Shown: one piece after another, positions 18,009 through 27,768 of the stretch | Position numbering within the stretch: position 1 is the first letter of the stretch | Layout of the letters: the number at the start of each line of letters is the position of its first letter | Assembly: GCA_963773085.1 (NCBI GenBank) | Contig: CAVYZS010000014.1 | Coordinates: 124,001-188,000 of the forward strand | Direction: 5' to 3' | Length of the DNA: 64,000 bases | From: JAENVT01 sp963773085 | GTDB taxonomy: Bacteria > Actinomycetota > Acidimicrobiia > Acidimicrobiales > Ilumatobacteraceae | Program-made: the position numbers and the translations under genes | Notes under the pieces: model-generated | The model's database searches: none | The model's input: the letters and a program-made list of their open reading frames with translations, nothing else | What the model was told of the DNA's origin: nothing

Positions 18009-18889
18009 GCATCGACCTCAGCACGGTCGACGAGCTCTGCCGCAAGCTCGACGACGTCGACTACCTGGCTGATCAGGGTCTGGCGACCGCCTTGTTCTGC
18101 GCAGCCCGCCTTCCGCAGCCACTCCTGCTCGAGGGCGAAGCCGGGGTCGGCAAGACAGAAGCGGCCAAGGCTCTCGCCGCAGTGTTGGACACGCCCCTGG
18201 TTCGGTTGCAGTGCTACGAAGGCATCGACGCCGCCGAGGCTCTCTACGAGTGGAACTACCCGCGTCAGCTGCTGGGGATCCGGGCCGCCGAGGCAGCCGG
18301 CAAACCGCTGGACTCCGACGACCTGTTCACGCCGGAGTACCTCGTTGCCCGCCCGCTGCTGAAGGCGATCGAACACCAGGGCCCGCGACCCGTCGTGCTG
18401 CTGATCGACGAGGTCGATCGCGCCGACGACGAGTTCGAGGCGTTCCTGTTCGAGTTGATGGCCGAATCATCGGTCACGATCCCCGAGTTGGGCACGATCT
18501 CCGCGGCGTTCCCGCCGATCGTCATCCTCACCTCCAACCGCACCCGGGACCTGCACGACGCGCTGAAGAGGCGATGCCTGTACCACTGGATCGAGTACCC
18601 CGACGTCGGTCGCGCCACGGCGATCGTCAGGCGACGCGTCCCCGCCGCCAGCGCGGACCTGGCCGAGAACGTCGCCGCGGCTGTCGCCAGGTTGCGCAAC
18701 CTCGACGTGCAGAAGCCACCCGGAATCGCCGAGGCGATCAACTGGGTGGCGGCACTCGAATTGCTCGGTATCGACCTTCTCGATGGCACGGCGGTCGAGC
18801 GAACCCTCGGATCAGTCATGAAGTACCGGGAGGATCTCGATCTGGTCAACCAGCGCGGTTTCGGCTGGGTTGCGACCGGCGCGGACTAG
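18005..18889 (+). CDS. coxD: CoxD, AAA+ (MoxR-type) ATPase for CODH maturation, copy 1
   Basis: MoxR-type AAA+ ATPase of 294 residues. Walker A GEAGVGKT is at residues 44-51, Walker B reads VVLLIDEVDRAD, sensor-like ILTSNRTRDLHDALKRR follows, and the C-terminal lid contains PPGIAEAINWVAALELLG. In Afipia carboxidovorans CoxD is needed to insert sulfur and copper into the CODH active site. The GTG at 18005 overlaps the XdhC-YHS stop; a longer Arg-rich N-terminal reading from 17963 lies inside that gene and is unlikely. CoxE follows after 11 bp. A second copy is at 25.7 kb. Confidence 0.93.
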   Translation: MSIDLSTVDELCRKLDDVDYLADQGLATALFCAARLPQPLLLEGEAGVGKTEAAKALAAVLDTPLVRLQCYEGIDAAEALYEWNYPRQLLGIRAAEAAGKPLDSDDLFTPEYLVARPLLKAIEHQGPRPVVLLIDEVDRADDEFEAFLFELMAESSVTIPELGTISAAFPPIVILTSNRTRDLHDALKRRCLYHWIEYPDVGRATAIVRRRVPAASADLAENVAAAVARLRNLDVQKPPGIAEAINWVAALELLGIDLLDGTAVERTLGSVMKYREDLDLVNQRGFGWVATGAD

Positions 18890-18900
18890 AGGGTCGTCCG

Positions 18901-20091
18901 ATGGTCGACCTGGCAACCATTGCGGCGACGTTCGCGGACCGCCTGCACTCGGCGGGGATCCCGGTGAACCCGGAACGATCCGGAAGATTCGCTGCCGCAG
19001 TCGACCTGACAGCGCCGGCCACCTACGACGACGTCTACTGGGCCGCCCGAATAACCCTGGTGAGCGGGCATGACCAGCTCGAGCAGTTCGATCGAGTCTT
19101 CGGGCAGGTCTTCGGAGAACTCGCCGATCAGGCCGGGACGCGCGGGGATCCGGGCTCTCCGCCGGCTAACCGCAAGCCGCGGCACAGCAAACCCCCACAG
19201 GGATCCCCGGAGAGCTCCGACAGCAGGCGCGGTGCCTCCGGTTCCGGTCGATCGGGCCAGGATCACGCCGGTGAGCAGGAGGTCGAGGGGCGGACCCTGG
19301 CCATGACGGTCAGCGGCAACGAATACCTCCACCAGGCCGACTACGCCGCGCTCACACCGATGGAGTTGACGACGCTGCGGATGCTGATGAAGCACATGCG
19401 GCTTGCCCCTCCGAAGCGCAAGCGGCGGCGCACACTGCGATCACCGAGCGGGAGACGTCTCGACATGCGGGCGACGATTCGTCGCAGCCGGCGCACGGGA
19501 GGCGACCCGGTCGAACAGATCCTGCGGCGGCGGAGCGTGCGGCCGCGAAGGCTGGTGATGCTCGCCGACATCTCCGGCTCGATGGAGCCGTATGCCCGCG
19601 CCTACCTGCAACTGCTGCACTGCGCCGCCGGCGGCGCCAACGCCGAGACGTTCGTCTTCGCCACGCGGCTGACCCGGCTGACACGACAGTTGCGCATCCG
19701 CAATCCGAACGTGGCGCTACAGCGCGCCGCGGCCAGCGCTCCCGACTGGGCCGGAGGAACTCGTCTCGGCGATGCCTTGAAGGCCTTCAACGACGGGTGG
19801 GGACGGCGCGGTCTGGCCCGCGGCGCGGTGCTGCTGATCGTGTCCGACGGATGGGACTCGGGCGACCCATCGGTCGTCGGGGAGCAGATGGCCCGCTTGT
19901 CGCGGCTCACCCATCGGGTCGTGTGGGTCAACCCACGCAAGCAGAGCGACAGCTACCAACCATTGGTCGGGGGCATGGCGGCGGCGCTACCCCATGTCGA
20001 CGCGTTTGTCAGCGGTCATTCGCTGGAGGCGATGTACGACGTGCTCCGGGCAATCGGCGGGTCCCGCCTGCCCAACACCGTAGCTCGGTGA
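18901..20091 (+). CDS. coxE: CoxE, VWA-domain protein partner of CoxD, copy 1
   Basis: 396 residues. An N-terminal helical region (about 1-75; YWAARITLVSGHDQLEQFDR) is followed by a Ser/Gly/Lys-rich disordered linker (about 80-125), a basic segment (KRKRRRTLRSPSGRR) and a von Willebrand A domain. The MIDAS motif DISGS is at residues 223-227, with WAGGTRLGDAL and LIVSDGWDSGD supplying the further metal-site residues. MoxR ATPases work with VWA proteins as metal-insertion chaperones, and CoxE is required for copper insertion in Afipia. The frame is open upstream through coxD, but the ATG at 18901, 11 bp after the coxD stop, fits the homologues. Confidence 0.92.
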   Translation: MVDLATIAATFADRLHSAGIPVNPERSGRFAAAVDLTAPATYDDVYWAARITLVSGHDQLEQFDRVFGQVFGELADQAGTRGDPGSPPANRKPRHSKPPQGSPESSDSRRGASGSGRSGQDHAGEQEVEGRTLAMTVSGNEYLHQADYAALTPMELTTLRMLMKHMRLAPPKRKRRRTLRSPSGRRLDMRATIRRSRRTGGDPVEQILRRRSVRPRRLVMLADISGSMEPYARAYLQLLHCAAGGANAETFVFATRLTRLTRQLRIRNPNVALQRAAASAPDWAGGTRLGDALKAFNDGWGRRGLARGAVLLIVSDGWDSGDPSVVGEQMARLSRLTHRVVWVNPRKQSDSYQPLVGGMAAALPHVDAFVSGHSLEAMYDVLRAIGGSRLPNTVAR

Positions 20092-20161
20092 ACCGACCGG
20101 GACCTTGGTCCCGGTCCGCGCTGCCGAGATGCCCTACTTGCTGCGCCGTATCACCGTCACG

Positions 20162-21507
20162 ATGGCGCCCATGGCAAAGAAGACAGGTCGGTACTTGGTT
20201 GGTTCGCGTTCACCGTTGCGGTGATGGCCTTGGCGCTGGCGATCTTCGGATTGCGCAGCGAGTCGGCCTCAGGGGCCTCGGAGGGATCAGGTGCCGAGGC
20301 TGCAGCCAGCGTGGACGTGACGCTCACCGAGTTCAGGTTCAGCCCGCTGATGGTCACATTGCCGGCGGCCGGCGGGACGATCAACATCAGCAATACCGGT
20401 AGCGCCGTCCACACCTTTTCGGTGCCCGAGCTCGGCCTGAAGTCCGGTGACATCAACCCAGGTGCAACGGCGCAGATCAAGGTCGGGCCGGTCGCCGCAG
20501 GGATGTACGCCGTGCAGTGCGATATCGCCGGCCATGCCGCCAACGGGATGACCGCGTCGTTGATGATCGGTGAGAGCTCCGGTGAGTCGGCGGCGGCGGC
20601 CACACCGACAACGATGACGTGGCAGCAGATGGACGCCATGATGGCCGAGGTCGCCGCGGCGTACCCGGCGAAGACTGAAGGCCACGGCGGCGACCTGCTG
20701 GAGCCGAAGGTCCTGCCCGATGGCACGAAGGAGTTCGACATCGAGGCCAAGATCGTCAAGTGGGAGGTCGCCCCAGGCAAACTCGTCGATGCGTGGACCT
20801 ACAACGGCGTCGTTCCCGCACCGGAGATCCACGTCAACGACGGTGACAAGGTGCGGATCGTGTTGACGAACAACCTGCCGGAGTCGACCTCGATGCACCT
20901 GCACGGCATCCGCGTGCCGAACTCGATGGATGGCGTCGATCCGTACACCCAGCCGCCGATCGAACCCGGCGGCACGTTCACCTACGAGTTCGTCGCCAAG
21001 GGTCCGGCGGTCGGCATCTATCACTCTCACCACAACGCTCAGCTGCAGGTGCCCAACGGGTTGTTCGGCGCGTTCACCATCGACGAGATGCCAATTCCCC
21101 AATATCTGCAGGACAAGGGCATCACCAAGGTCGACAAGAAGGTCAACATGGTGCTGAACGACGCCGGCACGATCGGGCTCAGCCTCAACGGCAAGAGCTT
21201 CCCGGGGACCGAGCCGACAACGCTCCGCGTCGGCCAGGTCTTGGAGGTCAACTACCTCAACGAGGGCCTGATGGCGCACCCCATGCACATGCACCAGCCG
21301 GTCGGTTGGATCATTGCCAAAGACGGCGTGCCACTGGACCAGCCGATGCCCGGCGACACGATCGTGATCGCCCCGGGCGAGCGCTACACGGTGGTCTATC
21401 GGGCCGAGGACGTCGGCGTCTGGGCCTGGCACTGCCACATTCTGAACCACGCCGAAGGCCCAACGGGTATGTTCGGGATGGTCACAGCCCTCATCGTCGA
21501 AAAGTAG
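20162..21507 (+). CDS. multicopper oxidase with N-terminal cupredoxin domain
   Basis: Exported copper oxidase. The open frame from GTG 20221 gives 428 residues and begins inside a membrane/signal segment. A better N-terminus (MAPMAKKTGRYL, then WFAFTVAVMALALAIFG) is recovered from ATG 20162 if one base is wrong near 20195. Numbering from GTG 20221, about 25-120 form a plastocyanin-like domain, followed by two oxidase domains: H226/H228 (MHLHG), H268/H270 (HSH), H353/H356/H358 (HPMHMH) and H404-C405-H406...H410...M417 (WHCHILNH), a complete type 1 plus trinuclear copper set. It resembles small laccase-like or nitrite-reductase-related oxidases; the trinuclear ligand pattern favours an oxidase. 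It follows coxE directly. Confidence 0.9.
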
Positions 21508-21512
21508 GCGCC

Positions 21513-22435
21513 ATGTCGCACGAGCCCGCCGTCGCCAAGTTGATCACAGCCAAATCGGTCGTGGTCGGCGTCGACGGCTCGGAGGGTTCGTTCGAGGCGT
21601 TGATGTGGGCGACGCATCACGCTCATCGCACAGGTCTCCCGCTGAAGATCGTCACTGTCACCGAGATCCCTGCCGTGTACACGGCCGCCGGCGCACCGAC
21701 CATGCCACCCGGGTCGACCTTCGATGATCTCGTGCAGCGTGGCGTCGACATCAACCTTCGGGCGATGGACGATGCCGAAGCATTCGATCTCGGCATCGCC
21801 GTGTCGGGTGCAGCCGTGGTCGGAACCCCTGTGGTGAGCCTGATCGACGCAACACCCCCTGGGGACGTTCTGGTGGTGTCGGCCACGTCCCAGCACGGCC
21901 GAATGACCGACGTGCTCGGCTCCGTTGCGACCGGCGTCTCTCACCGGGCCCATGGTCCGATCGTCATCGTGCACGGACCTGTTGTCCACCCGGCAACCCT
22001 GCAACGGATCGTCGTCGGAATCGACGGTTGTGACGAGTCCAGGGTTGCCCTCGGATGGGCATGCGACCTCGCGCTCCAGATCGGCGCGTCGATCGAAGTC
22101 GTGCACGGCTGGGAGTACCCGTACCGAACCAAGGATGCCTTCTTCGGCTCGCCGAAGGAAATCATGCAGCGCGATGCAACCCGCTCGCCGACGAAGAGCT
22201 CGGGGAGCTCAACCCGGAGCGCCGGGCGGTTGTCACAGCGACACATGTGCACGAAGGCAAAGCCGCCGATGTCCTCATCGACGCCTCGAAGGACGCCGAC
22301 CTGGTTGTCGTCGGCTCACGGGGACGTGGCGGCGTACGCTCCTTGCTGATGGGCTCAGTGAGTCGAACCGTGGTTCAACACGCGATGTCCACGGTTGTCC
22401 TGGTTCCGTCGGCGAAACACTGGCGCGAATCATGA
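21513..22435 (+). CDS. tandem-domain universal stress protein 1, frameshifted
   Basis: Two UspA domains of about 150 residues each. The first begins SVVVGVDGSEGSFEALMWA, the second RIVVGIDGCDESRVALGWAC. One shift near 22178 separates them from the C-terminal ATP-binding motif LVVVGSRGRGGVRSLLMGSV followed by SRTVVQHA, where G-2x-G-9x-G(S/T) is intact. Such tandem Usp proteins bind ATP or AMP and accumulate under oxygen or energy limitation in actinobacteria. The start lies 5 bp after the multicopper oxidase stop, and the stop overlaps the next start (ATGA), so all belong to one transcription unit. Confidence 0.9.
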
Positions 22436-22890
22436 CCGACTCCCATCGCGCCGAATTGCCGACGTGGCAGTGCTACGACCTGGCCGCCGCGTCCACCGTC
22501 GGACGACTCTGCTTCCTCGATGGCGACACTCCCATTGCGTATCCGGTCAGCTTCAAGCTGCACAGAACGGGTGACGGATCGTCGATCGTCATGCGCACAG
22601 GCCCCGGCTCGTTGATGGCGCGCCTAGCCGGACCTGCCTCGTTCGAGATCGACGAGATCGATGTCGAGTCGCGTTCGGCGTGGAGCGTCCTGTTCCGCGG
22701 CACGGTGCACCGGAGCCACGAGCCCAGCCAACTCCCGGTGCCCGAGCCGTGGATTGCCGATGGTCGTCACGTGTGGCTGGTGTTGGACATCGCCACGGTC
22801 AGCGGACGGCGATTCGTGGCGCGCGATGCCACCGACGGGTTCTCGGTCGAATGGGATCTCGACGGCACGGACCAAGGTCCTGACGCGTAA
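22432..22890 (+). CDS. pyridoxamine-5'-phosphate-oxidase-like flavin-binding protein
   Basis: 152 residues, intact. The split-barrel fold typical of the PPOX/FMN-binding family is suggested by ASTVGRLCFLDGDTPIAYPV and SIVMRTGPGSLMARLAGPAS, then SAWSVLFRGTVHR. Members of this type are common beside universal stress proteins in mycobacterial dormancy regulons and may bind FMN or F420; no specific substrate can be assigned. It overlaps the preceding Usp stop by 4 bp, and the second Usp gene follows after 49 bp. Confidence 0.8.
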   Translation: MTDSHRAELPTWQCYDLAAASTVGRLCFLDGDTPIAYPVSFKLHRTGDGSSIVMRTGPGSLMARLAGPASFEIDEIDVESRSAWSVLFRGTVHRSHEPSQLPVPEPWIADGRHVWLVLDIATVSGRRFVARDATDGFSVEWDLDGTDQGPDA

Positions 22891-22939
22891 AGGACCTCGG
22901 CAACTGTCCGTTGGAACCGATTCGTAACATACTCATCAG

Positions 22940-23828
22940 ATGACGAATCGGATCATTGTGGGCGTGGACGGATCCGATCCGTCGATCGTCGCGTTGCGGT
23001 GGGCTGCGTACGAGGCGCGCCGCCGCAACGCCGATGTACTGGTGGTGTCGTGTTACAGCGTCCCGGTGTACGGCAGCCCGGAGGGCGCCGTCTACTCGAC
23101 GTCTGAGGACGTCGACTTGATCAAGGAAGGGGCATCAGGTCTGATCCACCGTTCCACAGAGATCGTTGCCGAGATCGATGAACACCTCGTGGTCGACGGC
23201 ACGACGGCGATGGCGCCTGCGGCGGCGACCATTTCGGAATCTGCTCGACCCGACGACGAAATCGTGGTCGGCGCCACCGGTCACGCCGGGTTCATGGAAG
23301 GCCTCCTCGGCTCCGTGCGCGCTGAGCGTCATCCACCGATCGCATGTTCCCGTGATCGTCGTGCCTGCCAAACCAACGAACGAAATTGGGCCCTCGATGA
23401 AGAAGATCGTCGTCGGCGTCGACGGTTCGCCCGGCTCGCTACACGCGCTCGAATGGGCGTACGGCGAGGCGCTCCTGTCGGGCTCGGATCTGACGGCTGT
23501 GCACGGCTGGATCTATCCGTATGTCGGCTCGCGTACAGGGACCAGCGAACCCCGCACGCAGATGCAGCTCGACGCCATGGAGGAGCTGAAGGCCAGCCTC
23601 GAATCACTGGGGCCACGAATGACGGGTGGCTCGATCCATGTGCATGCCAGGTTGGTCGAGCAATCGCCGGCAGAGGCGCTGCTCGAGGAGTCCAAGGACG
23701 CCGACCTGGTCGTGGTCGGGTCCCGAGGTCGTGGCGCTCTGCGGGCGTCGCTGCTGGGTTCGGTCAGTCGTACGGTCGTGCAGCACGCGACGTGCCCGGT
23801 CGCCGTGATCCGCCTGCCCGAGGCGTAA
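22940..23828 (+). CDS. tandem-domain universal stress protein 2, frameshifted
   Basis: The first Usp domain starts IIVGVDGSDPSIVALRWAAY. After one shift near 23325 it ends HVPVIVVPAKPTN, and with no stop it continues into a second domain beginning MKKIVVGVDGSPGSLHALEW, which carries the full ATP motif LVVVGSRGRGALRASLLGSV. The first domain has the degenerate motif IVVGATGHAGFMEGLLGSV. About 295 residues if joined; alternatively ATG 23397 starts a separate single-domain protein. It is the last rightward gene of this block. Confidence 0.85.
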
Positions 23829-24029
23829 CCCCCAGGTTCTCAGTCGTCAGGAAGCGTCGCGGCAGTCTCCCTGGATGCTCAGCGTCCGCCGCCGCTCCGT
23901 CGACCTCGTCGGATCAGAGGTCAACGAAGCGGGCGGCAGACAAGCCACACGGCGCTGCTGGATGTACTGGGGTCGGCAGCGCTCAGTAGCCCATCCGGGC
24001 ATTGTGATGGAACGTTGTGGAGGCCGATA

Positions 24030-24043
24030 GGGACCTTTGGCCC
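24030..24043. promoter_or_regulatory. DosR/DevR-like palindrome in the usp-glgX spacer
   Basis: GGGACCTTTGGCCC strongly resembles the core of the DosR/DevR box, which controls usp and dormancy genes in mycobacteria and streptomycetes. It lies in the 244-bp spacer between converging usp and glgX genes, with no clear gene placed to be driven by it. I see no convincing gene in the rest of this spacer. Confidence 0.35.
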
Positions 24044-24072
24044 GACGCCCAAGGAAGCGGTCCGCAGCCGGC

Positions 24073-25661
24073 TCAGCTCCGTCGAAACACCACACTCGAG
24101 CGCGGTGCCAACGTCGTGACCTGCGGTGGAACGCTCGACAGGGCTTCAACCCACGGCCCATCCTCCTGGAACTCGAAGCGGGCAGGCTCCCAGCCGGCAT
24201 TGACCATCACGTACAGTCCGCCTGCCGACCACGCCATCGAGCGCGATCCAGCGGACGTATCCGGAACGGAATCACGTCCGTAGAACCGGAACTGTGTCGG
24301 CGGGTGCGCCTTTCGCAACCGGATCAGTGCCCGCACATGGTCATGGAGCTCCGACCATGTTTCGAGACGACGCCAATCGACCCACGTCAACCGGCTGTCG
24401 ATGTTGTACGGGTTGTCGTGGCCGTCCTGCGTGCGGCCGAACTCGTCGCCCATCACGAACATCGGTGTGCCGGCGGACAACAGCAGCATCGTGAAGTAGT
24501 TCTTGAGCTGCTGGAGCCTCAGCACGTCGCCGCAATCCCACGAATGATGGTGATCACTGGTGACCACCGTCAGATCGTGCATCGTCAGGCCGTCGTGTGC
24601 AGTGAGGAAGTTGACAGTGCCCTCGGGCGACATCGGGAACAGATCGGGGCTGCCTTGCATGCGCTGCATCACGGTCGACACCATGCCCGGTTCGCCACGC
24701 ACGAAGCCGCGGACGTCGTCGCGGAAGCGGTCGTTCCACTGCAACCACGGCGCCGGCCATTCCCCCACTTGATATGCGGCAAGGTCCCACGGCTCGGCGA
24801 TCAGGCGCACCTGGCGGCCGGCCCCCCATTGCGTGATCCGGTCGACCAGGCCCCCGCCGTCACGGGTCAACAGCGAAGCAAGGTCGAAGCGAAAGCCGTC
24901 GATACCGAGGTCGGCGAACCGGTCGAGCGCCGACACCACCAACAGTTGGACGTGCGGGTCACCGGGGTTGGCGACGTTGCCACAGCCGCTGTCGTCGTTG
25001 TACGAGCCGTCGGCGCGGTGAAGGTACGCGTTCGCGTCGTCGAGGCCACGCAACGAGAGTGTCGGCATGCTCGCGTCGCCTTCGCCGGTGTGGTTGAAGA
25101 CGACGTCGAGCCACACCTCCAGCCCATGCTCATGGGCAATCGAGACCAGCGCCGCCAGCTCGCCGGGGGCGTCGTCGCCCGCTGCAAACGGCCGGTGCAC
25201 GGCACCCCAGACCAGGGGCATGTAGCCCCAGTAGTTGTCGCTCGGCTCGAACGGGTGCACAGGCATGAGCTCGATCACGTTGACACCGAGGTCAGCCAGG
25301 TATGGGATCCGTTCGGCGCAACCGGCGAACGTCCTGGCGAAGCCACGGACATGGAGCTCGTAGACCACGGGATCGTCGTGGTGATGCCCGAGCGATGGAT
25401 GCTTCGGCCATCGCGTACGGATCACGCTGCGCGGACCCTGCGGTGTGATGTCGACATCCATCGCGTCGGGGTCGAGCAGCGGCCCGATGCCGTCGACGAC
25501 GAACCAGTAGGCATCGCCCTCGTCGGCCTCGGCCTCACCGTGCCACCTCGACTCACCGGGATGTCGCCATGACCGTCTCGCAGACGGTCTGAGGTGTGAC
25601 CGCCGGTGTACAGCGAGACCTGTCGGGCATTCGGGGCATGCACCGTGAAGCGATGTACCAC
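24073..25661 (-). CDS. glgX: glycogen debranching-type GH13 enzyme (GlgX-like), frameshifted once
   Basis: Alpha-glucan debranching enzyme of about 529 residues, shorter than E. coli GlgX. An N-terminal CBM48-like part (VHRFTVHAPNARQVSLYTGG) is followed, after one shift near 25550, by the GH13 barrel: YELHVRGFARTFAG, conserved region I DVVFNHTGEGD, region II DGFRFDLAS (nucleophile Asp), region III LIAEPWDLAAYQ (acid/base Glu), region IV FLTAHDGLT. It could equally act as an isoamylase or treX-type enzyme. It is the only leftward gene between the two coxDE pairs. The GTG start at 25661 leaves a 36-bp divergent spacer to coxD copy 2. Confidence 0.85.
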
Positions 25662-25697
25662 CTACTCAGCATGGCATCGGCTCTAGCCTGTCGAGTA

Positions 25698-26622
25698 ATG
25701 GCTGTCACCCCGACCTCACCCGCCGACGTCTCGCAGGCGCTCAGCTTGCACGGATACCTGCCTGACGACGGTCTGGCCACGTCGGTGTTCCTGGCGCTGG
25801 CTCTCGAAGCGCCCACTGCTGCTCGAAGGCGAAGCCGGCGTCGGCAAGACCGAAGTCGCCAAGGTCATCAGCCGCTGGACGGGCGGCGACCTCATCCGCC
25901 TCCAGTGCTACGAGGGCATCGACGCATCGCAAGCGGTCTACGACTGGGACTACTCGCGTCAGTTGCTGCATCTGCGCGCTGCCGAGGCCAGCGGCGAAGC
26001 GCGAGGAGTGGGCACCGGTGTGCTGGAAGAGCAGCTGTACAACGAACGGTTCCTGCTCAAGCGGGCACTGCTGCAGGCCATCGATCACCGTGGCGAGTTG
26101 CCTCCGATGTTGTTGATCGACGAGATCGACCGCGCCGACGACGAGTTCGAGGCGTACCTGCTCGAGATGCTGTCGGACTACCAGATCACCATTCCCGAGC
26201 TCGGGAAGTTCACCACCACCCGGCCACCGATCGTGGTGCTGACGTCGAACCGGACCAGAGACGTGCACGACGCGCTGAAGCGACGCTGCTTGTACCACTG
26301 GATCGAGCATCCCGATTTCGAACGCGAAGTGAAGATCGTCCGCATGCGCGTTCCCAATGTGATCGAGCCGCTGGCCCGCCAGGTGGCCGCAGCCGTCGAG
26401 GCGATGCGCAGCCTCAACATGTACAAGCCTCCCGGGGTCGCCGAAACCATCGATTGGGCGCAGGCTCTCGGAGCGCTCGGAGTCACCGAACTCGACGAAG
26501 CCACCGTCGACGCCACGCTCGGCACGGTGCTCAAGTATCGCGAAGACCAGGAACGGGCCCGCCAGCACGGCATTGCCGACATGGTCAAGCAGGCCTTCGA
26601 GCGGAGCATGCAGCAGCCTTGA
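25698..26622 (+). CDS. coxD: CoxD, MoxR-type AAA+ ATPase, copy 2, frameshifted once
   Basis: Second CoxD paralogue, about 307 residues. One shift near 25812 precedes the Walker A (PLLLEGEAGVGKTEVAK); after it come RLQCYEGIDASQAVYDWDYS, Walker B MLLIDEIDRADDEFEAYLLE, LTSNRTRDVHDALKRRC and a lid with KPPGVAETIDWAQALGALG. It matches copy 1 closely in these blocks but has a 10-residue insertion (RGVGTGVLEEQLYNERF region). The stop overlaps the coxE copy 2 start (TTGA). It may serve the form II enzyme, or share the work with copy 1. Confidence 0.88.
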
Positions 26623-27768
26623 GCGCCGGCCTGGTCGACACCACGCCCGCCGAGCGGATGGCAGTCACGTTCGCCCGCGTCCTCCGCGGGTCATCGCTGC
26701 GGGTCCCCATCGGAAACGTGCTGATGTTCGTCGAGGCGCTCGGACGTGTCGGTATCTCCGAACGCACCAACGTCTACTGGGCGGCGCGGTCCACCCTCGT
26801 GCACCAACCGGAGGATCTCGCCCTGTTCGATCGAGCTTTCGCCGTCTTCTGGGACCATGCCCAGGGCAACGCAATCGACGAAGACCCGGAGATCATCAAG
26901 ATCACCCTGGCGACCGACGACGAGAACGAAGGTGACGACGACGGCGAGTCCGCCACCGACTCGAACGACGACCTCACGCTGACGCTGCGCTTCTCGTCGG
27001 TCGAGGTACTGCGCAACAAGGATTTCGGCGCCTACGACGAAGACCGAGCTCCGACTCGCCCAGCAGCTGATGAGTCGCTTGCGTTTCGTCGGTCCGCCGC
27101 GCCGGTCGTTCCGATTTCGGTCGGCAGCGCGTGGGAACCGCCCCGATCTGCGGGCGACGCTGCGCAGCGCGATCGGGGCAGGGGGTGAACCGATCCGGCG
27201 CCACTGGCTCGAGCCCGGCGATCGCCTGCGCCGGCTGGTCCTGCTGCTCGACGTCAGCGGCTCGATGGAGCCCTACGCCAGGGCGATGCTGCGGTTCGTG
27301 CAGGCTGCCGTGGCCGGTCGCCAACGAGTCGAGGCCTTCTCGCTCGGCACGCGCCTGACCCGTGTCACCAAGGAACTGAACAGCCGCGACCCTGATCGTG
27401 CTCTGCGACAGGCCAGCGAGCGGGTACAGGACTGGAGCGGCGGAACGCGACTGGGCGAATGCCTGCGTCGGTTCAACGACGAGTGGGGCGTGCGTGGCAT
27501 GGCCCGCGGCGCGATCGTCGTGATCCTCAGCGACGGCTGGGACCGCGGCGATCCGGCCGTGCTCGGCGAACAGATGTGCCGGCTGCAGCGGGTCACGTAC
27601 GACCTCATCTGGGTCAACCCATTGAAAGTCACACCCGGCTATGCGCCTCTCGCCCGTGGCATGGCAGCCGCGTTGCCGTATGTTGATCACTTCGTGGAAG
27701 GTCATTCACTCGCAGCTATGGAAGAACTGGCCGGCGTGATCGCCCGCGGTCTCGACGAGGGGCTCCTG
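26619..27768 (+). CDS. coxE: CoxE, VWA-domain protein, copy 2, frameshifted; 3' end ambiguous
   Basis: The N-terminal helical region contains FVEALGRVGISERTNVYWAA. A strongly acidic linker (DDENEGDDDGESATDSNDD) replaces the Ser/Lys-rich linker of copy 1. One shift near 27065 leads to RFRSAARGNRPDLRATLRSA and the VWA domain with MIDAS LDVSGSMEPYARA, WSGGTRLGECL and VILSDGWDRGD. The TTG start overlaps the coxD stop. The VWA frame has no stop before the next XdhC-type domain, so either the two are fused or one base is missing near 27755, where a TGATG stop/start overlap would otherwise occur. Confidence 0.82.

Noticed and set aside
18211..18900. N-terminal extension of coxE through coxD
   Set aside because: The added part is an out-of-frame reading of coxD; ATG 18901 gives the normal CoxE start.
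20162..21507. Copper nitrite reductase NirK
   Set aside because: The four HxH-type motifs supply a trinuclear copper centre and the type 1 site lies in the last domain, as in oxidases, not in the first domain as in NirK.
23847..24002. Short leftward frame (about 50 codons) downstream of the DosR-like box
   Set aside because: Arg/Ser/Cys-rich translation, no ribosome site, no similarity recognised; not enough support for a gene.
24037..25572. 511-codon plus-strand frame across glgX
   Set aside because: It is antisense to the glycosidase motifs, with no start context or recognisable domain.
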